Shown in pieces: positions 32,671 to 42,249 of a DNA stretch of 64,000 nucleotides. Location: positions 1 through 64,000 of the forward strand of contig CANLRQ010000006.1 in assembly GCA_947493575.1 (NCBI GenBank), given 5' to 3'. The DNA comes from an uncultured Marinomonas sp. (GTDB lineage: Bacteria; Pseudomonadota; Gammaproteobacteria; Pseudomonadales; Marinomonadaceae). Under the pieces are notes generated by a model. It saw only the letters and a list, made by a program, of their open reading frames with translations, was not told where the DNA came from and ran no database searches. Made by a program: the position numbers and the translations under genes. Every line of letters starts with the position of its first letter. Within the stretch, counting starts at the first letter, position 1.

Positions 32671-32704
32671 GGACGTTGTCGATCAAAGGCCTCATGCTGT
32701 TATA

Positions 32705-32723
32705 AACCTTACATTATAAGGTT
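32705..32723 (+). terminator. Terminator after the pabB-nudL unit
   Basis: A 7-bp stem AACCTTA / TAAGGTT with a CATTA loop, followed eight bases later by TTTTTT. Confidence 0.5.
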
Positions 32724-32798
32724 AGTCCGCTTTTTTATTTCCTCTAATTTCAACATCTTGTTACAGTCGAGCCATTAACGATTAACTCGGAATTTCCT

Positions 32799-33533
32799 AT
32801 GACTGAATTTGATATAAATCACTTTATACAATCAAATGATACCACCGCTGCACAAAAAATCATCCATAGTGCTTTAGCTGCTTTTGACAATATTGCAATT
32901 TCATTTAGTGGCGCTGAAGATGTTGTCTTGATTGATATGGCTGTTAAGGCTAAAAAAAATGTGCAGGTTTTCTCTCTTGATACAGGGCGACTTCCTCCTG
33001 AAACCTACCAGTTTTTAGAAACTGTGCGTAAGCATTATAATTTACCTATCCATATTTTATCTCCAGATAAAGAAGAACTCGATAAATTCACTCATGAAAA
33101 AGGTCTATTTAGTTTTTTCGAAGATGGCCATAAGCAATGCTGCGGCATTCGTAAAGTTGCTCCGCTTAGGAAAAAACTTCTCTCATTAGACGCATGGATT
33201 ACCGGGCAAAGAAAAGACCAAAGCCATGGAACTCGTAACCAATTGAACATTGTTGAAGAAGATACAACCTTCAGTAAAGATGACTCAACTCTTTATAAAT
33301 TCAACCCTTTGGCCGATTGGAGCTCTGAAGACGTTTGGAACTACATTAAAATGTTTGATGTACCTTATAACCCTTTACATCAAAAAGGCTTTATTAGCAT
33401 AGGTTGTGAGCCTTGCACCCGCGCAGTGCTCCCCAACCAACATGAGCGTGAAGGTAGATGGTGGTGGGAAGAAACTGAACATAAAGAATGTGGTTTACAT
33501 ATTGGCAACCTGATACCAACTAAAAGCAGTTGA
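32799..33533 (+). CDS. cysH: Adenylyl-sulfate reductase (CysH, Fe-S type)
   Basis: 244 residues. The ATP-pyrophosphatase-like fold has [16 protein letters not shown] near 32 and [13 protein letters not shown]. The paired cysteines KQCCGIRKV near 115 and GCEPCTRAV near 208 would bind a [4Fe-4S] cluster. That is the mark of reductases acting on APS, rather than the cluster-free PAPS reductase of E. coli. The catalytic Cys is in the C-terminal ECGLHIG. It reduces activated sulfate to sulfite for cysteine synthesis. It stands alone, converging on a LysR-type small gene. Confidence 0.94.
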   Translation: MTEFDINHFIQSNDTTAAQKIIHSALAAFDNIAISFSGAEDVVLIDMAVKAKKNVQVFSLDTGRLPPETYQFLETVRKHYNLPIHILSPDKEELDKFTHEKGLFSFFEDGHKQCCGIRKVAPLRKKLLSLDAWITGQRKDQSHGTRNQLNIVEEDTTFSKDDSTLYKFNPLADWSSEDVWNYIKMFDVPYNPLHQKGFISIGCEPCTRAVLPNQHEREGRWWWEETEHKECGLHIGNLIPTKSS

Positions 33534-33596
33534 TAAAACTGTCATATATCACGACATTAAATGTTGTCAATTGTCTAAAAGAAAGCCTAAAAAGAA

Positions 33597-33614
33597 AGGC
33601 GCTATGCAGCGCCT
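33597..33614 (-). terminator. Terminator of the LysR-type small gene
   Basis: A 7-bp stem AGGCGCT / AGCGCCT with an ATGC loop, followed on the minus strand by TTTCTTTTT. It starts 2 bases after the stop codon and may also end cysH transcripts. Confidence 0.8.
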
Positions 33615-33615
33615 A

Positions 33616-33906
33616 TCATTTTGTCGGAAGTGTTTTACTCTTTGAGTCTTGTTGAAACCACTCATCTAGAAATGTTTGATATTGACCCCTGAGCTGAACC
33701 GCATATTGATATAAAGTATCTCCAGCTAACGTCAACTCAATTTCCTTTGCATGACGAATAACCAATGATTTTCCTAATTCTTTCTCTAATTTCTGAATGT
33801 GTTGAGTAACCGCTGGTTGAGTAAGGCCAAGCTCTTTTGCAGCTTGTGTAAAGCTAAGAAATTCAACTAAAGTAATGAATGTCTTAAGATGATAACTACT
33901 GAGCAT
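33616..33906 (-). CDS. LysR-type HTH domain only (96 aa)
   Basis: The whole product is the LysR DNA-binding domain: YHLKTFITLVEFLSFTQAAKELGLTQPAVTQHIQKLEKELGKSLVIRHAKEIELTLAGDTLY, then a short helix and Lys-rich end. The 200-residue effector domain of LysR regulators (usual length about 300) is missing, and a terminator follows at once. There is no remnant of the rest downstream, because cysH ends there. It could be a functional stand-alone DNA-binding protein or a truncated gene. Confidence 0.85.
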   Translation of the reverse strand: MLSSYHLKTFITLVEFLSFTQAAKELGLTQPAVTQHIQKLEKELGKSLVIRHAKEIELTLAGDTLYQYAVQLRGQYQTFLDEWFQQDSKSKTLPTK

Positions 33907-34031
33907 ACAATACCCTTATTAAAAACGTTATTATGCCTAAACAAAATCGCTCAAACATTGACCTAGATCCGCTTTTGGTGAAAGATATCAATTAAAATCG
34001 CCATTATTCTTACATCGGTCGAGGTATTACG

Positions 34032-35372
34032 ATGACAAGCGAACTTCATTTGCCATGGCAAGAACGTCAATCAGGCTCCTCCCTATCTAGAAACAATGAC
34101 TTTAGAACGCCATATCAACGTGATAGAGCAAGGATCATTCATAGTGCAGCTTTTCGTCGTCTTCAATCCAAGACTCAAATTCTTGCTATTAGACAAAATG
34201 ATTACAGTAGAACACGCTTAACTCATTCCTTAGAAGTTGCACAAATTGGGAGCGGCATCGTTCATCAATTAAAATATGCCTTCCCTGATAATATACAATT
34301 GCAAGAGTGGCTCGCTGAAGAAGCACTTATGGAGACTATCTGCCTCAGTCACGATATTGGGCACCCTCCATTTGGCCATGGTGGGGAAGTTGCACTTAAC
34401 TTTATGATGACGGAATATGGCGGTTTTGAAGGTAATGGTCAGTCTCTTCGCATTTTAGGAAAACGCGGATCCTATTCTCCTACATATGGAATGGATATTA
34501 CACGACGCTCTTTGTTGGGTGTGTTGAAATACCCTGTCCCCTATCAAAAAGTTGTCGGTACATATCCCTCAAAACCAACGAACTTTAGACAAATTAAAGC
34601 GTCCGTATGGTCTCCACCAAAATGCATTTACGAAGAAGAAAAGCAGTTATTGGATTGGATTCTCTCCCCTTTCTCAGAACAAGATAAAGCATCATTTCAA
34701 CAAGTCTATTCATCTGGAAATAAACGGCACCAATATTCATCTCATTCCAGCTTTGATTCGAGCATTATGGATTTAGCGGATGACATTGCCTATGGAGTGC
34801 ATGATTTAGAAGATGCAATCGTACTTGGGATGGTAACGCAATCTATGTGGGAAACGCACTTGCAGCCTATTTTAATAGACTTAGACAATGCATTCTTACA
34901 AGACCAACTTCCATTATTAAAAAAGAACCTGTTTAGTGGTGAAAGTCATTTACGTAAAGACGCAATAGGACAGCTTGTCAGTTGGTTTATTACATCCTGT
35001 GCAGTCGAAGAAAACCCTCTCTTTCAGCATCCATTATTGCGCTTTCAAGTAACTCTGCCTGCTATACAACAAACTGTTTTAAATGCACTAAAAGAGTTTG
35101 AGATGCAGCATATTATTTTAAAACCCGAGGTTCAAATGCTTGTTTATAAAGGCCAGCAGATGATCATGGAGATATTTGATGCCTTAAGTTCAGATCCAAT
35201 GAGGTTACTGCCTAGAGAGATTGCAAAAGAATGGCATGATACAGAAAAGAATGGTGAAAATTGCCATAGAATTATTTGTGACTACATGGCTTCTATGACA
35301 GACGATTATGCAAATAGACTGTATAACAAGCTGTTCGTGCCAAGTTTAGGGTCTGTATTTGACCCTATGTAG
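34032..35372 (+). CDS. dgt: dGTPase-like deoxynucleotide triphosphohydrolase
   Basis: 446 residues of the HD superfamily. N-terminal YQRDRARIIHSAAFRRLQSKTQIL is followed by the HD metal site: TRLTHSLEVAQIG (H near 63), CLSHDIGHPPFGHGGEVAL (HD near 109-110) and a later D in DLADDIAYGVHDLEDAI. It hydrolyses dGTP or other dNTPs to the nucleoside and tripolyphosphate, affecting dNTP pools and phage DNA synthesis. GAGG precedes the ATG. Confidence 0.92.
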   Translation: MTSELHLPWQERQSGSSLSRNNDFRTPYQRDRARIIHSAAFRRLQSKTQILAIRQNDYSRTRLTHSLEVAQIGSGIVHQLKYAFPDNIQLQEWLAEEALMETICLSHDIGHPPFGHGGEVALNFMMTEYGGFEGNGQSLRILGKRGSYSPTYGMDITRRSLLGVLKYPVPYQKVVGTYPSKPTNFRQIKASVWSPPKCIYEEEKQLLDWILSPFSEQDKASFQQVYSSGNKRHQYSSHSSFDSSIMDLADDIAYGVHDLEDAIVLGMVTQSMWETHLQPILIDLDNAFLQDQLPLLKKNLFSGESHLRKDAIGQLVSWFITSCAVEENPLFQHPLLRFQVTLPAIQQTVLNALKEFEMQHIILKPEVQMLVYKGQQMIMEIFDALSSDPMRLLPREIAKEWHDTEKNGENCHRIICDYMASMTDDYANRLYNKLFVPSLGSVFDPM

Positions 35373-35384
35373 CAACAATGCCGA

Positions 35385-35918
35385 TTAAAACAACTGTTTA
35401 CCTAAAAGCAATAAATCGTATCTTTTATGATTAATAGACGCCACTTGAGGTAAACAGCCCCATTGTTGATACTGATTTTTTTTAAACAATCTAAGGCTGT
35501 TGGTATTATGTTCATAAATACAGGCAATCAGGTGTGAAGCACCAATCGAAATAACAAACTCATCTAAAAAAGCAAGCGCCATTGACGCTAGCCCCTGATG
35601 TTGCGCAGGTTGAGATACATAAATTCCAACTTCTACCGCTTGGTTAAAAGCAGGCAGCCCATAAAAGTCTTGAATAGAAAACCATGCAATAATTTTTTGA
35701 TTGCTTTCTATTACCCATGTGGGTCTTTTATCACTGGAGTCCTCTAACCAGTCAATAACGGTAATTAGAGTTACTTCTGATAGGTGTCCACAAGAGAACC
35801 CTGTTTTCACCGCGTCATTATATATCTCTAAGATATAGGGAGCGTCTTCCATCTTTGCGATGCGCAAAAAAGACGCATTTTCAGCGCCTTTCTTTTGTTT
35901 CATTTTTATATGAGTCAT
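35385..35918 (-). CDS. GNAT acetyltransferase, phosphinothricin acetyltransferase-like
   Basis: 177 residues. The order LRIAKMEDAPYILEIYNDAV, PTWVIESNQKIIAWFSIQDF, AVEVGIYVSQPAQHQGLASMALAFLDE (acetyl-CoA loop, QxxGxA form) and IACIYEHNTNSLRLFKKNQYQQWGCLPQV matches the Pat/YncA group. Possible substrates are amino acids or phosphinothricin-like compounds. A basic start (MTHIKMKQKKG) precedes the domain. It is convergent with dgt, separated by 12 bp, and starts 16 bp before the DUF2333 gene ends. Confidence 0.85.
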   Translation of the reverse strand: MTHIKMKQKKGAENASFLRIAKMEDAPYILEIYNDAVKTGFSCGHLSEVTLITVIDWLEDSSDKRPTWVIESNQKIIAWFSIQDFYGLPAFNQAVEVGIYVSQPAQHQGLASMALAFLDEFVISIGASHLIACIYEHNTNSLRLFKKNQYQQWGCLPQVASINHKRYDLLLLGKQLF

Positions 35919-35933
35919 ATCAAATAAAAATCA

Positions 35934-36983
35934 TTACCCTTGTTCTAACAATCGTCTTAAGTCACTCATCGCTGAATGCGCTCGTGAAATGTATGAAGCC
36001 ATTACTAAAGAATGATTAGCTAACACACCAAAACCACTGCCATTTAAAATAACAGGAGACCAAACCGTACTCTGAGTGGACTCCAGCTCACGAATTATTT
36101 GACGCAAGCTAACAAGCGCGTTTTTATCTTGTAAGGTAAAAACAAAGTCAACTTCTACCGCTTTTAAAACGTGTATAAGTGCCCAACTTGCTCCTCTTGC
36201 TTCATAGAAAACATCGTCTATTTTAGACCAAGAAGTTTTTACTCTTTGCTGCTCACCTGTGACCGTTGATTGTTGAGCATTTGCTTCGCCTGCAAGGTCG
36301 GTATTTTCTCGAACTTGAATAACACTTGCAGATAATCGTTGGGATAAACTTCCCAAGCGAGTTTCCACATCGGCAAGCCAATTACGTAAGTTATCCGCTC
36401 TGGCATAAAACTGCACATTCGGATCTTCTTTTTTAGCCAAACGATCAAGATACTCTAATAATTCTTTATTACCGCGACGGTATTCACCCTCACTGGAGGG
36501 TAGAGCCCAACTATTCGCATCAAAGTTGAACTGAGGCTCAGCAACTTTAAGGTTTTCATCTTCTGTTGATTGGGATTGTGATCGGCTAAAATCCTTACGT
36601 AACGCCCTAGCCAAATCACGAACTTGTACTAAAACACCAAATTCCCAATTTGGCATATTATCCATTAAAATACCTGGAGGCATGATGTCATTGCTAATAA
36701 AACCGCCAGGCTTATCTAATAAAGTTTCAACCATAGTATGTAAGGTGCTGGTCGTTGTATAACCAACCACCAGCTTTTTACTATTATTTAAATACCCTCT
36801 TGCTTCAGCTCGTTCCTTTGCTACAGATACAACATCGAACTGATCTGGCTCGGAGCTCCAATATATACCTAAAACAGACAATAAGCAGATTAACACTACT
36901 AAGAACGCAGCAACGCCCTTTCCTATACCTGACAGGTTCTCACGATTATTCCAAAACGCCAATTTGCTCAACATATTCGACAT
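35934..36983 (-). CDS. DUF2333 family membrane-anchored protein
   Basis: 349 residues. A single N-terminal helix (GKGVAAFLVVLICLLSVLGIYWSSEP) anchors a large periplasmic domain with VVGYTTTSTLHTMVETLLDKPGGFISNDIMPPGILMDNMPNWEFGVLVQVRDLARALRKDFSRSQSQS (read here in parts), the DUF2333 signature. The C-terminal half is helical and ends FGVLANHSLVMASYISRAHSAMSDLRRLLEQG. The function is unknown; the family is common in gammaproteobacteria. I start at MSNMLSK. It is in a pair with the upstream lipoprotein gene (10 bp gap). Confidence 0.9.
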   Translation of the reverse strand: MSNMLSKLAFWNNRENLSGIGKGVAAFLVVLICLLSVLGIYWSSEPDQFDVVSVAKERAEARGYLNNSKKLVVGYTTTSTLHTMVETLLDKPGGFISNDIMPPGILMDNMPNWEFGVLVQVRDLARALRKDFSRSQSQSTEDENLKVAEPQFNFDANSWALPSSEGEYRRGNKELLEYLDRLAKKEDPNVQFYARADNLRNWLADVETRLGSLSQRLSASVIQVRENTDLAGEANAQQSTVTGEQQRVKTSWSKIDDVFYEARGASWALIHVLKAVEVDFVFTLQDKNALVSLRQIIRELESTQSTVWSPVILNGSGFGVLANHSLVMASYISRAHSAMSDLRRLLEQG

Positions 36984-36993
36984 ATTGCCTATC

Positions 36994-37794
36994 CTACTGT
37001 TGCTTAACTTCAATCATATAATTTGAACGGTGGAAGATCATTCCTCTCACTCGAAAATCAGGAACTCGACTGTTGATTATTTGATATAGAAGACGTGCCT
37101 CTTTATCGTTTGCCCAATTAATCTCAATCATTGCTCGTTGTTCAGAAACTCTCTCTATTATGGGCTGAATTTGTTCGAGAATCTCTTCTTCGGATAAAGA
37201 AAAAAGCGTTTTTGGCAAAAAATAGTGATTCAAATTGATCTTTTCTTTTTTTATGACATTTTTACTATGAACTTTAGCCTGCTTTGCTTTCTTTAAACGG
37301 TTTTTATATTCTTTAATGCGTTTTTCTGTTTCTGCAATTAAAGGGTCATTTGGGTTAACAGATGCAGCCGAATCTAAATATTTTTGAGCCGCTATAAACT
37401 GTTGTTTTTGTGCTTTTGACCAGGCGAAGTCGGTGTAATACCGAACAATTCTAGCAAGACCAAACAATGCCTCACTATTTTTTGGGTCTCGACCCAATGC
37501 CGCTTGATAATACATGTTTGCATTATCTTCTTCGGGTGTCAGCAAATGCAATTGCTTAAGTGCTAATTTTCCACGAGCCAATAAGCTCACCAAAATCGGA
37601 TCGAGCTCTTTACTCTTTCCTGACTCCTCATGCAAAACATTAGTCGCTATAATAATTTCACTTGTTTGCAGTTCACTTTTGGATGAATCTGACTTACCTT
37701 GATTATCATTCACTGAATGGTTCTGGGGTTGCATCACACCACAGCCACTCAAAAATAACATGCTACTCAATGTATAAAAAAATATATTCTTCAA
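36994..37794 (-). CDS. Lipoprotein with TPR-like repeat
   Basis: 266 residues. Signal peptide with lipobox LSGC (Cys18). The mature part has a tetratricopeptide-like stretch (DNANMYYQAALGRDPKNSEALFGLARIVRYYTDFAW, FIAAQKYLDSAASVNPNDPLIAETEKRIKEY), then Lys-rich linker and an OmpA-like small C-terminal part (IEINWANDKEARLLYQIINSRVPDFRVRGMIFHRSNYMIEV). Acidic signals after Cys (+2 Gly) point to the outer membrane. The function is unknown; it is co-transcribed with the DUF2333 gene. Confidence 0.8.
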   Translation of the reverse strand: MKNIFFYTLSSMLFLSGCGVMQPQNHSVNDNQGKSDSSKSELQTSEIIIATNVLHEESGKSKELDPILVSLLARGKLALKQLHLLTPEEDNANMYYQAALGRDPKNSEALFGLARIVRYYTDFAWSKAQKQQFIAAQKYLDSAASVNPNDPLIAETEKRIKEYKNRLKKAKQAKVHSKNVIKKEKINLNHYFLPKTLFSLSEEEILEQIQPIIERVSEQRAMIEINWANDKEARLLYQIINSRVPDFRVRGMIFHRSNYMIEVKQQ

Positions 37795-37893
37795 ATCTGT
37801 CTCTTTATTCTTGAAACTTTAGCGGTTTTTTTGAGTCTATTTAGCACACTCACTAAAGTTAAGTTAAACATACTTATTACTAAGTTGGATTAC

Positions 37894-39732
37894 ATGCGTT
37901 TTATTTTAGCCATTATTTTATTATGTCTTACTTCAATTGTGCAGGCTTTTGAAGTCAAACTGCCCTTCACTTCCCAGAAGCCTGCTTTTTTAGACGTTAA
38001 CCAAGCATTTCAGCTCAGTATCTCTGCACCTCAAAACGGTATAATTAAAGCCACATGGATTGTCGCAGATGGTTATTACTTATACCAACATCAGTTTAAA
38101 TTAAAAGGAAAAGACGCAGATAAACTATCATTTTTACCTTTTGTTGAAGGAGAAGCAAAACACGATGAGTATTTTGGAGATGTCATTGTTTATAGAGACA
38201 GCTTCACTGCGAATATTCAATACGATCCATCTCTAGTTAGCGGAAGCAATATTCAAGCATCGATTGGTTATCAGGGATGTGCCGACAAAGGGCTATGTTA
38301 CCCACCTCAATTAGAGCCATTTGAATTTCAAGTTCCTCAAATGACTGAGGATTCAATACAAGAAAAGAACAACAATAAGGCCTCTGCCCGTGATAACTCA
38401 GCACCGCTTCAGATTCCAAACACTCTAGCGCCTTCTTCCACAAGCAAAATTTCCAATCTACTGGAAACTGGCTCTTGGGTAACAGCAGCACTGACACTTT
38501 TCGGGCTAGGATTGCTTTTATCCATGACTCCCTGTGTGCTTCCTATGGTACCAATTGTCTCAGCCATTGTTGTTGGCCATAAAAAAACGCCACTTAAAGC
38601 ATTGTACTACAGTATTCTTTATGTGCTTTCCATGGCTCTAACTTACGCGACAATTGGGGGATTGGTTGGTTTTTTCGGACTTCAATTAAACTTACAAGCC
38701 TATTTACAGAATCCCGTTGTTTTAGCCATCAGTGCAGTGCTATTTATTGTTTTAGCATTTGCAATGTTTGGCGCATTCGAACTTAAAATGCCGAGGTTTA
38801 TTCAGTCTAGATTAGATACAAATTCAATAGAGGCTTCATCTAATAGAAGTTTAGGCGTTTGCTTAACTGCCGTTTTTTCGACCTTAGTAGTATCCCCTTG
38901 CGTGTCCGCACCTCTTGCCGGAGTGTTATTGTATATAAGTAGTCAAGGAGAAACGCTTTATGGCGCGTTAATGTTATTTGTGATGGCATTAGGCATGGGA
39001 GTCCCTCTCATTCTGGTCGGGATTTTCGGCCCGTCAGTGTTGCCAAAATCTGGTGAATGGTTAGACGATATTAAAGCACTAATGGGCTTTGGTTTAATAG
39101 CTGTAGCAATATGGCTTATCACACGTTGGATCGAATTGGAGTTCCATTTATATCTCTGGGGAGCATTACTCATTTCAGTTGGCGCTTATTTCCTCAACTC
39201 AATCTTTATTGGGAAACATCACCCAATTCGACTTATAACTTCTATCATTACTATCTTAATAGGCATTTTATACTTTATTGGTGGCGCAATGTCACAGCAT
39301 AGCCTACTTCAACCTCTTGGGTCACCGGCTTCAAATAATTCAATAAACAATCAAACAGAGCTCACTTTTGCTACTGTAACGTCTTTAGATGAGTTGGAGC
39401 TTTTTATTGACTCTAACACCAAGAATGCGCCCATCATGTTAGATTTTTACGCTGATTGGTGCATCAGCTGTAAAATCATGGAACACGAGATTTTTTATGA
39501 CAAATCCGCTTACTCGCTATTGAAGAATATGACTCTTGTTAGGGTAGATGTGACAAATAACGATGTAGGCAACCAAAAAATAATGCAACACTATAAAGTA
39601 TTCGGCCCGCCTGCTCTTATCTTTTTAACACCTAAAGGAGAGGAGTTAAATCAACTTTCTCTAATAGGAGAACCTTCATTGGAAGAGGTCACTGAGCGCT
39701 TAACATACTTAGAGAAAGCATTTAGTCAATAA
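37894..39732 (+). CDS. dsbD: Thiol:disulfide interchange protein DsbD
   Basis: 613 residues. After a signal peptide (MRFILAIILLCLTSIVQA-FE) come the three DsbD modules: an N-terminal domain with GCADKGLCYPPQ (paired Cys about 125/131), a membrane domain with two half-repeats carrying SMTPCVLPMVPI and VVSPCVSAPLAGVL, and a C-terminal thioredoxin domain with FYADWCISCKIME. It moves electrons from cytoplasmic thioredoxin to periplasmic partners for disulfide isomerisation and cytochrome maturation. The start is ATG 37894, chosen because it opens the signal peptide. Confidence 0.95.
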   Translation: MRFILAIILLCLTSIVQAFEVKLPFTSQKPAFLDVNQAFQLSISAPQNGIIKATWIVADGYYLYQHQFKLKGKDADKLSFLPFVEGEAKHDEYFGDVIVYRDSFTANIQYDPSLVSGSNIQASIGYQGCADKGLCYPPQLEPFEFQVPQMTEDSIQEKNNNKASARDNSAPLQIPNTLAPSSTSKISNLLETGSWVTAALTLFGLGLLLSMTPCVLPMVPIVSAIVVGHKKTPLKALYYSILYVLSMALTYATIGGLVGFFGLQLNLQAYLQNPVVLAISAVLFIVLAFAMFGAFELKMPRFIQSRLDTNSIEASSNRSLGVCLTAVFSTLVVSPCVSAPLAGVLLYISSQGETLYGALMLFVMALGMGVPLILVGIFGPSVLPKSGEWLDDIKALMGFGLIAVAIWLITRWIELEFHLYLWGALLISVGAYFLNSIFIGKHHPIRLITSIITILIGILYFIGGAMSQHSLLQPLGSPASNNSINNQTELTFATVTSLDELELFIDSNTKNAPIMLDFYADWCISCKIMEHEIFYDKSAYSLLKNMTLVRVDVTNNDVGNQKIMQHYKVFGPPALIFLTPKGEELNQLSLIGEPSLEEVTERLTYLEKAFSQ

Positions 39733-39869
39733 CAGGAAGCAAAAAAGGTTTACTACTGTTCACTTTTAAGCAGCAAAAAGCGATAGTCTTTCTTTTTTAC
39801 AACAAAACTAGACAAGTTCTCGCTTTTTATCGATAATTTCAGGTCAAATCACTGCACCTTGGAAATGGA

Positions 39870-40319
39870 ATGGCGAATTTTTTAGTTCTAAACGGTCCAA
39901 ATTTAAACTTATTAGGGACTCGCGAACCTAAGATTTATGGGTACACTACCCTAGAAGACGTAGCTAAAAAGTTAAGCGATATAGCTATTAAAAAAGGGCA
40001 CTCTATCACCTTTATGCAATCTAATGCTGAACACACTTTGATTGACGCAATTCATACTGCCAGAACACAATCAGATTATATAATTATCAATCCAGCTGCA
40101 TTTACCCATACCAGTGTTGCCATTCGTGATGCATTACTAGGTGTCAACATTCCATTTATTGAAGTGCATATCTCAAATATACATACACGTGAATCATTCA
40201 GACACCATTCTTATTTTTCCGATGTCGCAAAAGCAGTAATTTGTGGCATGGGCGTTCTTGGCTATGAATATGCTTTGGACTTTGCAATACAAGAGTACGA
40301 AAAATTAACAACCCATTAA
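39870..40319 (+). CDS. aroQ: 3-Dehydroquinate dehydratase, type II
   Basis: 149 residues of the dodecameric type II family. [27 protein letters not shown] holds the active-site Asn, Arg and Tyr; then [36 protein letters not shown] with His, and [21 protein letters not shown]. It is the third step of the shikimate pathway. It is immediately upstream of accB-accC, the usual gammaproteobacterial order. Confidence 0.97.
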   Translation: MANFLVLNGPNLNLLGTREPKIYGYTTLEDVAKKLSDIAIKKGHSITFMQSNAEHTLIDAIHTARTQSDYIIINPAAFTHTSVAIRDALLGVNIPFIEVHISNIHTRESFRHHSYFSDVAKAVICGMGVLGYEYALDFAIQEYEKLTTH

Positions 40320-40382
40320 TTACAATTAAACCCTGTATCGACAGATAACAGGATACATTGACAATGACAAAAGAGAATTATT

Positions 40383-40829
40383 ATGGACATTCGTAAAATC
40401 AAAAAGCTGATTGAACTGCTAGAAGAGTCAAATATTTACGAAATTGAAATTAAAGAAGGCGATGATGCAGTCCGAATTAATCGCGGCAGCGCTCCTGTCC
40501 AATTCGCTCCAGCACCTGTAGCAGCAGCGCCTGTAGCGGCCCCTGCTCCAGCAGTGTCATCATCAATTTCGGCGGATTCACCTACTGAAATTGCTGGACA
40601 TGTAATCCCTTCTCCAATGGTTGGAACTTACTATAAATCATCTGCCCCTGGTGCAAAACCTTTTATTGAGGTAGGTCAGAATGTGAAAGCTGGTGACACC
40701 ATCTGTATCGTTGAAGCAATGAAAATGATGAATCAAATTGAAGCGGATAAATCAGGTACTATCGGTGCGATTCTCGTAGAAGATGGCGACCCAGTTGAGT
40801 TCGATCAACCTCTTATTACTATTGTCTAA
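40383..40829 (+). CDS. accB: Acetyl-CoA carboxylase biotin carboxyl carrier protein
   Basis: 148 residues: N-terminal dimerisation part ([32 protein letters not shown]), a Pro/Ala-rich flexible linker (about 40-65), and the biotinyl domain with the thumb and biotin Lys in [16 protein letters not shown]. It carries carboxybiotin between AccC and AccAD in fatty acid synthesis. It is 20 bp upstream of accC. Confidence 0.97.
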   Translation: MDIRKIKKLIELLEESNIYEIEIKEGDDAVRINRGSAPVQFAPAPVAAAPVAAPAPAVSSSISADSPTEIAGHVIPSPMVGTYYKSSAPGAKPFIEVGQNVKAGDTICIVEAMKMMNQIEADKSGTIGAILVEDGDPVEFDQPLITIV

Positions 40830-40849
40830 TTCAACAAATAGGTTTTATC

Positions 40850-42190
40850 ATGCTTGATAAAGTTTTGATTGCAAACCGAGGTGAAATTGCATTACGTATT
40901 TTACGTGCATGTAAAGAGCTCGGAATAAAAACAGTAGCCGTTCATTCAAAAATTGATCGTGATCTACTGCATGTACGCTTAGCGGATGAGTCCATTTGTA
41001 TTGGACCAAACCCTTCAGCTCAAAGTTACTTAAACATTCCAGCTATTATCAGTGCAGCTGAAGTGACAGACAGTTCTGCCATTCATCCTGGTTATGGATT
41101 TTTAGCAGAAAATGCCGATTTTGCAGAACAGGTTGAAAACTCAGGTTTTTCTTTTATTGGCCCTAAAGCTGAAACAATTCGCTTAATGGGTGATAAAGTT
41201 TCGGCTATTAAAGCCATGAAGCAAGCAGGTGTTCCTACAGTACCGGGATCAAATGGCCCGGTACCAACTGATTCTGACGAATGCCTTCGTATTGCTAAAG
41301 AAATTGGCTACCCAATTATCATAAAAGCAGCTGCTGGCGGTGGTGGTCGTGGGATGCGCGTAGTCCACAGTGAAGCGAGCCTACTTAAATCCATTAGTAT
41401 TACTCAATCGGAAGCAGGCTCTTACTTTGGCGATAGCACGGTTTATATGGAGAAATTCCTAACAAACCCACGCCATGTTGAAGTGCAAGTTTTAGCTGAT
41501 GGCCAAGGCAATGCGGTTCATTTGTATGATCGCGACTGTTCATTACAACGCCGACATCAAAAGGTCTTAGAAGAAGCACCAGCGCCTCATCTTGATCCAG
41601 ATTCCCGTGCAGCTTGCTTAAAAGCGTGTGTGGACGCATGTTTACTTATCAACTATCGTGGTGCTGGAACATTTGAGTTCTTATATGAAGACGGTGCATT
41701 CTATTTCATCGAAATGAATACGCGTGTTCAAGTAGAGCACCCTGTCACAGAAATGGTCACAGGTATTGATATTGTTAAGGAACAGCTTCGAATTGCAAGC
41801 GGCTTAACCCTTTCAATCACGCAAGAAGATGTTAAATTAAACGGTCATGCTGTTGAGTCTCGAATCAACGCAGAAGATCCAAAAACATTTATGCCTTGTC
41901 CTGGTAAAATCAACTATTTCCATGCCCCTGGAGGAATGGGAGTAAGGGTTGATTCCCATTTATACAGTGGCTACAGTGTACCTCCTACGTATGACTCTAT
42001 GATTGCGAAGATCATTACTCATGCACCAACAAGAGAAATGGCATTAAAACGACTGTCTGTTGCTTTGGACGAGACTTTCATTGATGGAATTAAAACTAAC
42101 ATTGCATTACAACAAGAATTAGTTGAAGACACTAATTTTATTGCTGGCGGTGTTAATATCCATTATTTAGAGAAAAAACTCGGACTGTAA
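40850..42190 (+). CDS. accC: Acetyl-CoA carboxylase biotin carboxylase subunit
   Basis: 446 residues, the standard length. ATP-grasp biotin carboxylase: [53 protein letters not shown] (glycine-rich lid near 160), [33 protein letters not shown] and [20 protein letters not shown] with catalytic Glu/Asn/Arg. It carboxylates biotin on AccB. The strong terminator at 42198 follows. Confidence 0.98.
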   Translation: MLDKVLIANRGEIALRILRACKELGIKTVAVHSKIDRDLLHVRLADESICIGPNPSAQSYLNIPAIISAAEVTDSSAIHPGYGFLAENADFAEQVENSGFSFIGPKAETIRLMGDKVSAIKAMKQAGVPTVPGSNGPVPTDSDECLRIAKEIGYPIIIKAAAGGGGRGMRVVHSEASLLKSISITQSEAGSYFGDSTVYMEKFLTNPRHVEVQVLADGQGNAVHLYDRDCSLQRRHQKVLEEAPAPHLDPDSRAACLKACVDACLLINYRGAGTFEFLYEDGAFYFIEMNTRVQVEHPVTEMVTGIDIVKEQLRIASGLTLSITQEDVKLNGHAVESRINAEDPKTFMPCPGKINYFHAPGGMGVRVDSHLYSGYSVPPTYDSMIAKIITHAPTREMALKRLSVALDETFIDGIKTNIALQQELVEDTNFIAGGVNIHYLEKKLGL

Positions 42191-42197
42191 CCTTACC

Positions 42198-42224
42198 AAC
42201 TGCCCAGCAAAACGTTGGGCAGTT
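42198..42224 (+). terminator. Terminator after accBC
   Basis: A 9-bp stem AACTGCCCA / TGGGCAGTT followed by CTTACCTTATTTTTT. It ends 25 bases before the prmA start, so prmA needs read-through or its own promoter. Confidence 0.8.
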
Positions 42225-42249
42225 CTTACCTTATTTTTTGGATTCGCTT

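Noticed and set aside
32680..32700. Another MITE remnant (ATCAAAGGCCTC)
   Set aside because: Only about ten bases match the end; too short to claim.
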